Below, piece after piece: positions 7,593 to 13,548 of a DNA stretch of 20,509 nucleotides (positions are counted from its first letter, which is position 1; every line of letters begins with the position of its first letter). The translations under genes and the position numbers were made by a program. The notes beneath the pieces were generated by a model that was not told the DNA's origin, ran no database searches, and was given only the letters and a program-made list of their open reading frames with translations. The stretch comes from Bacteroidales bacterium UBA6366 (GTDB lineage Bacteria > Bacteroidota > Bacteroidia > Bacteroidales > UBA932): NCBI GenBank assembly GCA_002438845.1, contig DJRG01000059.1, positions 1 through 20,509 of the forward strand, given 5' to 3'.

Positions 7593-9203
7593 ATGAATAT
7601 GAAAATGAACATAAAATTATTGTCCGCCTGCGCGGTGGCGATTAGCCTGGCGGGAGCCTGCATCGAGGAGGCCGACATCACTGCGACACTTTCCGAGACA
7701 AAGAGAGAGGAACTTGCCAAGACAAATCCGGACAAGATCTTTAACGCATCGCTCACCGGCATGTACCAAGACATGCAACAGTATGTCGCGACTAATATGA
7801 GCCATAATTATTTTGGCCAAAAAAGCTTCGACTACCTCACTTCCCTTATGGGCAACGACATGGTCATGACAGGAAGATTCGGCATGAGTCTCTATCACTA
7901 TCTTCTTGATTATTGGGGAGAAAACTACAGCGCGACTTCTAACCGCTGGAGTGAATACTACAATACGATCACAAATGCCAACAAGATTCTGAAGACAGCG
8001 GTCAAAGGCTCCGAGGATGAGACTCTGCTGTATTACAGGGCCGTAGCGCTTGGATTCAGAGGCTATGCTTATCTTCAGCTTACCTATCTCTATCAATATC
8101 CTTACTACATGGGTGTGGAAGGTACAAAGTGGGGAAAAGGCAAGGTGTATGACTATTCAAAGGAACCATGTGTCCCTCTCATCACCGAAGAGACAGAAGG
8201 CGACCAACCACTTAGCAGTCTTGACGTTGTGTACAGCAGACTTATTGAGGATCTGGAGGAATCCTACGCCATTTTCAAGGCGTTAGGTTGTGAAAAGACA
8301 GACTTGGCGACCGATTTTGACGGATGTGTGGTTGCCACCTATCTCGCAAGGGCATATATGGTAAAGCACGATTGGGACAATGCTATAAAATATGCCCAAG
8401 TCGTAATCGACAACTTTGATTGCCTTGACACCGAGGATCAGATTCTTCAGGGGTTCAGCGACATTACCCTTAAAGATGTCGTGTTTGGATGCGACATCAC
8501 CGCGGACAACAGTACGACTTATATGTCATGGTTCTCGCAGATGGACTCCTACTCGGAAGGCTATGCCGGCATCGGGGTGTGGCGTGTCGCTTTCAAGCCG
8601 CTTGTCGACAGGATCGCGGATGATGACATCAGACTGAAATGGTTCTGCTGCAAGAGATCCACCGGTGTGGAGTCTGGTGGTAAGACTTATATTCTTCTGC
8701 GTGATACACAATACTCGGCTCCTAAGGAGTATCTTTCAGTAAAGTTCATCGGTGCCGGAAGAAGCGCCATAGTGAACAGCGGTTCCGACGCCGGATGGGA
8801 ATTGGGAGATTACATCTACCTGCGTTCCGAGGAGGCTTGGTTCGTGAAGGCAGAGGCTCTTGCCCACAAGGGTGAAAGCGGAGAGGCTGTGAAGACTCTT
8901 GAGGAAATAATGAAGACACGTCAGCCAAGCTACAGTTACACTTTCTCCGACAAGGCTTCGCTGATTGAGGAGATCAATTTCCAGAAGAGAGTGGAGTTCT
9001 GGGGTGAGGGTATTGAATTCCTCGACAACAGAAGGCTTAACATCCCTGTTGACAGAACAGACAAGACTTGGGGCAAAGAGAATAATAACCATTATTCAGG
9101 AGCCAAGATATATGCCGCTCAGGATGACAGGTGTTTCCTCTATCAGATTCCTATTTCGGAGATAGAGAACAACACCAAGTTGACCGACGCTGATCAGAAC
9201 TGA
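7593..9203 (+). CDS. SusD/RagB-type nutrient-binding surface lipoprotein
   Basis: This 536-residue protein should sit on the cell surface and pass ligand to the SusC encoded 12 nt upstream. The N-terminus has a lipoprotein signal ending AGAC with the lipidated Cys at 23. The acidic run EEAD directly after it fits the surface-export signal of Bacteroidetes lipoproteins. SusD hallmarks are the helical stretch LLYYRAVALGFRGYAYLQLT (TPR-like region) and the C-terminal NFQKRVEFWGEGIEFLDNRR. The start at 7593 (MNMKMNIKLL) is chosen because it lies just after susC; starts at codon 3 or 5 are also possible. The gene is co-transcribed with susC and ends 21 nt before a strong terminator, so the operon has only two genes. 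Confidence 0.96.
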   Translation: MNMKMNIKLLSACAVAISLAGACIEEADITATLSETKREELAKTNPDKIFNASLTGMYQDMQQYVATNMSHNYFGQKSFDYLTSLMGNDMVMTGRFGMSLYHYLLDYWGENYSATSNRWSEYYNTITNANKILKTAVKGSEDETLLYYRAVALGFRGYAYLQLTYLYQYPYYMGVEGTKWGKGKVYDYSKEPCVPLITEETEGDQPLSSLDVVYSRLIEDLEESYAIFKALGCEKTDLATDFDGCVVATYLARAYMVKHDWDNAIKYAQVVIDNFDCLDTEDQILQGFSDITLKDVVFGCDITADNSTTYMSWFSQMDSYSEGYAGIGVWRVAFKPLVDRIADDDIRLKWFCCKRSTGVESGGKTYILLRDTQYSAPKEYLSVKFIGAGRSAIVNSGSDAGWELGDYIYLRSEEAWFVKAEALAHKGESGEAVKTLEEIMKTRQPSYSYTFSDKASLIEEINFQKRVEFWGEGIEFLDNRRLNIPVDRTDKTWGKENNNHYSGAKIYAAQDDRCFLYQIPISEIENNTKLTDADQN

Positions 9204-9224
9204 CACTGATGTTGACTTAGTAGG

Positions 9225-9264
9225 AACTCCCGCCGCAATGCTCTTATTGCGACGGGAGTTTTAT
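9225..9264 (+). terminator. Rho-independent terminator of the susC-susD operon
   Basis: AACTCCCG-C-CGCAAT (9225-9239) pairs with ATTGCG-A-CGGGAGTT (9246-9260): 14 pairs with one internal mismatch and a 6-nt loop, followed by TTTT. It starts 21 nt after the susD stop. Confidence 0.88.
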
Positions 9265-9360
9265 CTGATCCGATATTTCGTCGGTAAACCTACTGCGCCA
9301 AGATGTCGCATCATGTTCGCATCGTTCCGGTTGATGTCCGACAAAAACAGAAGTGAACAG

Positions 9361-9392
9361 ATTGGATTTCCAGTTTGGAAATCTTATCTTTG
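9361..9392 (+). promoter_or_regulatory. Promoter of the first AAA-ATPase/nuclease gene, with internal palindrome
   Basis: TATCTTTG at 9385-9392 matches the -7 consensus TAnnTTTG exactly; ATTG at 9361-9364, 20 bp upstream, is one mismatch from the -33 TTTG. The spacer contains the inverted repeat GATTTCCA-gtt-TGGAAATC (9365-9383), a possible repressor site. The start codon follows 21 nt after the -7 box. Confidence 0.6.
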
Positions 9393-9398
9393 CAGATG

Positions 9399-10948
9399 TA
9401 AAGGACAGGCCGTATGCTATACCCGATTGGAATACAGAACTTTGAGGACATCCGCAGGGGCGGGTATGTCTATGTTGACAAGACTGGGCTTATTTACAAG
9501 CTGGCAGCGACGGGGAAATATTACTTCCTGAGCCGTCCGAGGCGGTTCGGCAAGAGCCTGCTCGTGTCGACGATGGAGGCGTACTTTCAAGGGAAAAAGG
9601 AACTGTTCGACGGGCTGGCCGTGGCGTCGCTGGAGAAGGACTGGGTTGAGTACCCGGTGCTGCACTTCGACCTTAGCGGGGCCAGCTATACTGACATGGA
9701 AGCGTTGAATGATAAAATCGGGAGGCAATTAGAAACCCTTGAATCACGATTTGGAGTTGTTAAAAAATACAAAACTTTTTCAGTCCGCTTCGACAACCTG
9801 ATAGAGTGCGCTTTCAACAAGACCGGCCGCCAAGTTGTTATCCTGATTGATGAATATGACAAACCCGTCATCGACAACCTTGACCGCCCCGAGCTTCAGG
9901 ACAAGATGCGTGAGATGCTCCGCGGCTTCTACGGTGTGATGAAAGGTCATGGAGGGTTCATCCGCTTCGGCTTCCTCACAGGGGTCACGAGGATCGGGAA
10001 GATGAGCGTGTTCAGCGACCTGAACAACCTGACGGACATCTCGATGGACAAGGAATATTCTGACATCTGTGGAGTCTCGGAGACAGATCTCAACGCCTAT
10101 TTCACCGAGAGCGTCAAGGAACTCGCCGAAGCCAACGGGCTTAATGAGGAGGAATGCCGGGGAAGGCTGGCACTGATGTACGACGGCTACCACTTTCACC
10201 AAAAGGCTATCGGGGTCTATAACCCGTTCAGCCTGCTCAATACGTTCAAGGTAAAGGAATTCAAGGAATATTGGTTCGAGACGGGAACCCCTTCGTTCCT
10301 CATCAAGGTAATGAAGAACACCTCGTACGACATCACGAGCCTGTCGGAGCAGGAGGCCGACTCCTCACTTCTTACGGATCTGGATTCAGTGTTTTTGAAC
10401 CCGGTCCCTTTGCTCTATCAGAGCGGCTACCTCACTATCAAGGGTTACGATGAGGATTTCCAGATGTATCGTTTAGGCTTCCCGAACAGGGAGGTGAAGC
10501 ACGGTTTCCTGAACTATCTGATGCGGTATTACACTCCAGTCGGATCAGAGACCCCGATGATGCTCATCTCGCGCATGACCAGAGACATCCGTGGCGGTAA
10601 CCCTGAAAGCTTCATGACCCGCCTGGACGCCCTCTTCGCCAGGACGGACTACCAGATCCAAGCCGACTGCGAGAAGGACTTCCAGTACGCGATGTACATC
10701 ATCATCGAGCTGATGGGGGAATATGTCGAGACAGAGCGCACTACCTCCAACGGCCGGATCGACATTCTGATCAAGACCAAGGACTACGTCTACATCATCG
10801 AGATCAAGACCGACTCCACCCCGGACGAGGCCCTCGCCCAGATCGAGGAGAGGGGCTACGCACGGCCGTTCACCGATGACCACAGGAAGATATTCAAAAT
10901 CGGTGTCAACTTCTCGACCGCAAACCGCCGCATCGACGGCTGGAAGGT
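9399..10948 (+). repeat. Direct repeat copy 1 (AAA-ATPase/nuclease gene)
   Basis: The stretch matches 11861-13410 in the same orientation, from the identical 15 bp before the ATG to near the end of the gene. Apart from the 145-bp block 9674-9818 the copies differ only at scattered positions; the first 275 bp show only a handful of changes. The offset between copies is 2462 bp. Confidence 0.9.
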
Positions 10949-10958
10949 TGTCGTATAG
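9414..10958 (+). CDS. AAA-ATPase-like / PD-(D/E)XK nuclease-like protein, copy 1
   Basis: This 514-residue protein belongs to the Bacteroidetes-expanded family that joins an AAA-ATPase-like domain to a C-terminal PD-(D/E)XK nuclease-like domain (Pfam AAA-ATPase_like plus PDDEXK_9). The cellular role of the family is not established. Walker A is the short form RPRRFGKSLL (K47, S48); Walker B is VVILIDEYDK (D146, E147). The nuclease-like motif is D450 in NGRID, then E463 and K465 in IIEIK, with Q476 in AQIEERGYA. The start at MLYPIGIQNF is supported by the -7 box just upstream and by the identical start of copy 2. Hand comparison gives about 33 of 49 residues different from copy 2 in residues 88-136, against about 38 of roughly 465 elsewhere. 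Confidence 0.9.
   Translation: MLYPIGIQNFEDIRRGGYVYVDKTGLIYKLAATGKYYFLSRPRRFGKSLLVSTMEAYFQGKKELFDGLAVASLEKDWVEYPVLHFDLSGASYTDMEALNDKIGRQLETLESRFGVVKKYKTFSVRFDNLIECAFNKTGRQVVILIDEYDKPVIDNLDRPELQDKMREMLRGFYGVMKGHGGFIRFGFLTGVTRIGKMSVFSDLNNLTDISMDKEYSDICGVSETDLNAYFTESVKELAEANGLNEEECRGRLALMYDGYHFHQKAIGVYNPFSLLNTFKVKEFKEYWFETGTPSFLIKVMKNTSYDITSLSEQEADSSLLTDLDSVFLNPVPLLYQSGYLTIKGYDEDFQMYRLGFPNREVKHGFLNYLMRYYTPVGSETPMMLISRMTRDIRGGNPESFMTRLDALFARTDYQIQADCEKDFQYAMYIIIELMGEYVETERTTSNGRIDILIKTKDYVYIIEIKTDSTPDEALAQIEERGYARPFTDDHRKIFKIGVNFSTANRRIDGWKVVV
9674..9818 (+). other. Divergent block between the two ATPase/nuclease copies (copy 1 version)
   Basis: Within near-identical genes this 145-bp block differs at most positions from the equal-length block 12136-12280, with sharp edges on both sides. 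It encodes residues about 88-136, between Walker A and Walker B. The copy 1 version is visibly more AT-rich than its surroundings (for example TTGTTAAAAAATACAAAACT). The likely cause is gene conversion that homogenised the flanks, or import of this block from another paralogue. Confidence 0.8.
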
Positions 10959-10992
10959 CGACAGATGTCACTTGAGAACCGTTTATGAGCTG

Positions 10993-11655
10993 TCACTTAT
11001 CCAATGGGTATGGACCGTCCTCAATGCCAAGGATTTCCTCCATTTGACGGGCTCTCCTTTCATCTATGACTCTACAATCGTTGAAAAATACAAAATGATT
11101 TTCCACAGGTGCCCTTAGATTTCTGTCATCAACAGCGACATATGAGGTTATTTCACGGTGACTGTCCAGATAATCCCGAATGTCAGCAGCCCTACTGTCA
11201 AAGGAGTATCTGCCAAATTTTTCTGCAAAATAATTTCTTGCACGAGTTTGCCCTTCTGTAGGTTCTTCGAATGAGCGACCGTCAAGCATGCCGTAAAAAT
11301 ACTTGTCAAGGCTCCATACGGCAAGAAAGGCTTTCATTATTCGGCTTCCCGAATCCCTCCAATCGGAAGAAATCACTATTTTCGCATTCTGATGCTCAAG
11401 AACTTCCGTAAGGTATCTCACGGCTTCCTTCGGCCAATCAAAAAGGACTGCGCATAGATTGCATTTCCTGCTGTATACACCGAAGAAACTTTCTGGATAA
11501 TTTTCCTCGGAGACATATTCGTTGAATCCGGGAATCTTCTGGTCCAATGCCTTGGCGATTTCTTCTATCTCGTCAAGATGTTTGAAACGATCCTGCTTTC
11601 CAAGAGGTTGAATCACTCCGTCAATGTCAAGGAATACGACTTTCATATCATTCAT
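10993..11655 (-). CDS. HAD-superfamily hydrolase-like protein (Swiss-army-knife RNA-repair type)
   Basis: This 220-residue protein has HAD phosphohydrolase motifs: motif I VFLDIDGV (nucleophile D10, D12), motif II KIVISSDWRD (S96-S97), and a late acidic motif VAVDDR (D176, D177). The SSDWR form resembles the HAD domain found in Swiss-army-knife RNA-repair proteins; the substrate is unknown. A CxxC (C65, C68) lies in the presumed cap region. The start is at 11655; a second ATG three codons later (MKVVFLDIDG) fits the family equally well. It lies on the opposite strand between the two ATPase/nuclease copies and converges on copy 1 with a 34-nt gap. A good promoter precedes it, so it is an independent unit. 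Confidence 0.8.
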   Translation of the reverse strand: MNDMKVVFLDIDGVIQPLGKQDRFKHLDEIEEIAKALDQKIPGFNEYVSEENYPESFFGVYSRKCNLCAVLFDWPKEAVRYLTEVLEHQNAKIVISSDWRDSGSRIMKAFLAVWSLDKYFYGMLDGRSFEEPTEGQTRARNYFAEKFGRYSFDSRAADIRDYLDSHREITSYVAVDDRNLRAPVENHFVFFNDCRVIDERRARQMEEILGIEDGPYPLDK

Positions 11656-11671
11656 GGTTATGCTTTGTGTG

Positions 11672-11702
11672 TAAATATAACTTATTCTATACTAAATACA
11701 AA
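11672..11702 (-). promoter_or_regulatory. Promoter of the HAD-like gene
   Basis: On the minus strand, TTTG (11702-11699) is followed after 19 bp by TATATTTA (11679-11672), one mismatch from TAnnTTTG. Spacing is right for a Bacteroides promoter and the ATG at 11655 follows within about 20 nt. Confidence 0.6.
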
Positions 11703-11766
11703 AAAGGAAAACGCATTTTTAACCAAGAGGCGACAGCACTTGTCTTTAAACGGATTTGCCAGTGCT

Positions 11767-11787
11767 GAGAAACTTTCAACGTTTCTC
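11767..11787. repeat. Small inverted repeat upstream of ATPase/nuclease copy 2
   Basis: GAGAAAC and GTTTCTC form a perfect 7-bp stem with a 7-nt loop. Next to it, CAGCACT (11734-11740) and AGTGCTG (11761-11767) form another. They lie between two divergent promoters and could be operators or weak hairpins; no poly-T follows. Confidence 0.35.
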
Positions 11788-11840
11788 TAATAATCCGTAG
11801 ATTTCTTATGTGTAGGGCGTGTAATTCGCAGATTTTTATG

Positions 11841-11848
11841 TAAGTTTG
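11841..11848 (+). promoter_or_regulatory. -7 element of ATPase/nuclease copy 2
   Basis: TAAGTTTG is an exact match to TAnnTTTG, 27 nt before the ATG at 11876. No TTTG was found at the expected -33 distance. Its sequence context differs completely from that of the copy 1 promoter, so the two copies are probably regulated separately. Confidence 0.5.
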
Positions 11849-11860
11849 TAGGGAATGAAC

Positions 11861-13410
11861 TAAAGGACAGGCCGTATGCTATACCCGATTGGAATACAGA
11901 ACTTTGAGGACATCCGCAGGGGCGGGTATGTCTATGTTGACAAGACTGGGCTTATTTACAAGCTGGCAGCGACGGGAAAATATTACTTCCTGAGCCGTCC
12001 GAGGCGGTTCGGCAAGAGCCTGCTGGTGTCGACGATGGAGGCGTATTTCCAGGGGAAAAAGGAACTGTTCGAGGGGCTGGCTGTGGCGTCGCTGGAGAAG
12101 GACTGGGTTGAGTACCCGGTGCTGCACTTCGACCTGGGCGGAGAGTCGTACAATGACGAGTCCGCATTGGATGTCACTCTGTCACAGCATTTAGCCAACA
12201 TGGAGACCAAATTCGGTGTCACACGACGTTTTGACTCCTATCCCGCCAGATTCAAGGACGTCATTGACGCTGCGTACGGGAAGACCGGCCGCCAAGTTGT
12301 TATCCTGATTGATGAATACGACAAGCCTGTCATCGACAACCTTGACCGCCCGGAACTTCAGGACAGGATGCGCGAGACGCTCCGCGGCTTCTACGGCGTG
12401 ATGAAGTCCAAGGACGGATGTATTCGCTTCGGCTTCCTCACCGGGGTCACGAAGATCGGGAAGATGAGCGTGTTCAGCGACCTGAACAACCCTGCGGACA
12501 TCTCGATGGACAAGGAATATTACGACATCTGCGGAGTCTCGGAGACCGACCTTGCGGAATATTTTGCAGAGAGCGTCATGGAACTCGCCGAGGCCAACGG
12601 GCTTTCCGAGGAGGAATGTCGGCAAAGGCTTGCGCTGATGTATGACGGCTACCACTTCCACCCGAAGACCGCCGGAGTCTACAACCCGTTCAGCCTGCTC
12701 AGCACATTCAAAGTAAAGGAGTTCCGGGAGTACTGGTTCGAGACGGGCACTCCGTCCTTCCTCGTCAAGGTGATGAAGAACACCTCGTACGACATCACGA
12801 GCCTGTCGGAGCAGGAGGCCGACTCCTCGCTTCTTACTGACATCGGCTCGGCGTTCCTGAACCCCGTCCCTCTCCTCTACCAGAGCGGCTACCTCACCAT
12901 CAAGGGCTACGACGAGGATTTCCAGATGTATCGTCTGGGTTTCCCGAACAGGGAGGTCAAGCACGGTTTCCTGAACTATCTGATGCCGTATTACACCCCG
13001 GTGGGCTCCGAGACCCCGATGATGCTCATCTCGCGCATGACCAGAGACATCCGTGGCGGCAACCCGGAAAGCTTCATGACCCGTCTGGACGCTCTCTTCG
13101 CCAGGACGAACTACCAGATCCAGGGCGAGAGCGAGAAGGACTTCCAGTATGCGATGTACATCATCATCGAGCTGATGGGGGAATATGTCGAGACGGAGCG
13201 CACTACCTCCAACGGCCGGATCGACATCCTCATCAAGACCAAGGACTACGTCTACGTCATCGAGATCAAGACTGACTCCACCCCGGACGAGGCCCTCGCC
13301 CAGATCGAGGAGCGAGGCTACGCACGACCGTTCGCCGACGACCCGAGAAAGATATTCAAAATCGGCGTCAACTTCTCGACTGCAAACCGCCGCATCGACG
13401 GATGGAAGGT
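11861..13410 (+). repeat. Direct repeat copy 2 (AAA-ATPase/nuclease gene)
   Basis: Counterpart of 9399-10948. The match begins at TAAAGGACAGGCCGT just before the start codon and fades in the last few codons (KVVV against KVTG). The HAD-like gene sits between the copies. Confidence 0.9.
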
Positions 13411-13420
13411 GACTGGATGA
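11876..13420 (+). CDS. AAA-ATPase-like / PD-(D/E)XK nuclease-like protein, copy 2
   Basis: This 514-residue paralogue is the same length as copy 1 and has all the same motifs: RPRRFGKSLL (Walker A), VVILIDEYDK (Walker B), NGRID then VIEIK (nuclease-like D, E, K). It is therefore intact, not a decaying duplicate. Residues 88-136 are strongly different (for example SYNDESALDVTLSQHLANME), which may alter a partner- or substrate-contacting surface between the Walker motifs. Small differences elsewhere include SKDGC for GHGGF near residue 180. It has its own -7 element. The family's function is unknown; a nucleic-acid-related role is inferred only from the fold. Confidence 0.9.
   Translation: MLYPIGIQNFEDIRRGGYVYVDKTGLIYKLAATGKYYFLSRPRRFGKSLLVSTMEAYFQGKKELFEGLAVASLEKDWVEYPVLHFDLGGESYNDESALDVTLSQHLANMETKFGVTRRFDSYPARFKDVIDAAYGKTGRQVVILIDEYDKPVIDNLDRPELQDRMRETLRGFYGVMKSKDGCIRFGFLTGVTKIGKMSVFSDLNNPADISMDKEYYDICGVSETDLAEYFAESVMELAEANGLSEEECRQRLALMYDGYHFHPKTAGVYNPFSLLSTFKVKEFREYWFETGTPSFLVKVMKNTSYDITSLSEQEADSSLLTDIGSAFLNPVPLLYQSGYLTIKGYDEDFQMYRLGFPNREVKHGFLNYLMPYYTPVGSETPMMLISRMTRDIRGGNPESFMTRLDALFARTNYQIQGESEKDFQYAMYIIIELMGEYVETERTTSNGRIDILIKTKDYVYVIEIKTDSTPDEALAQIEERGYARPFADDPRKIFKIGVNFSTANRRIDGWKVTG
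12136..12280 (+). other. Divergent block between the two ATPase/nuclease copies (copy 2 version)
   Basis: It has equal length (145 bp) to 9674-9818 but a largely different sequence. The flanking sequences (CTTCGACCT before, AAGACCGGCCGCC after) are identical in both copies. The base composition of this version matches the rest of the gene better than the copy 1 block does. Confidence 0.8.
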
Positions 13421-13548
13421 ACCGGCGAGGATAGACTTGCCGGCCCTCCGGGGGGATTTCCGGAAATCATCCACATAGGGACGGGCAAACATTCATTTAT
13501 TGTGGTAAAACGTTGATTTGACACTTGGTAACATTGAAATATATTTTT

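Noticed and set aside
9399..13410. The repeated ATPase/nuclease genes as insertion sequences
   Set aside because: The proteins have AAA and nuclease-like motifs, not transposase ones; no terminal inverted repeats or target duplications were seen at their ends.
13421..13470. Hairpin CCGGC/GCCGG after ATPase/nuclease copy 2 as a terminator
   Set aside because: The stem is only 5 bp with a 12-nt loop and no T-run follows.
12191..13492. 433-codon open frame on the minus strand
   Set aside because: It lies wholly antisense to the second ATPase/nuclease gene, which has clear motifs and codon pattern. The frame is a shadow of the GC-biased third positions; its protein is low-complexity and unlike any family I know.
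13525..13548. Upstream ATG of the M3 peptidase
   Set aside because: Starting at 13549 gives a textbook lipoprotein signal; the extra eight residues are not needed.
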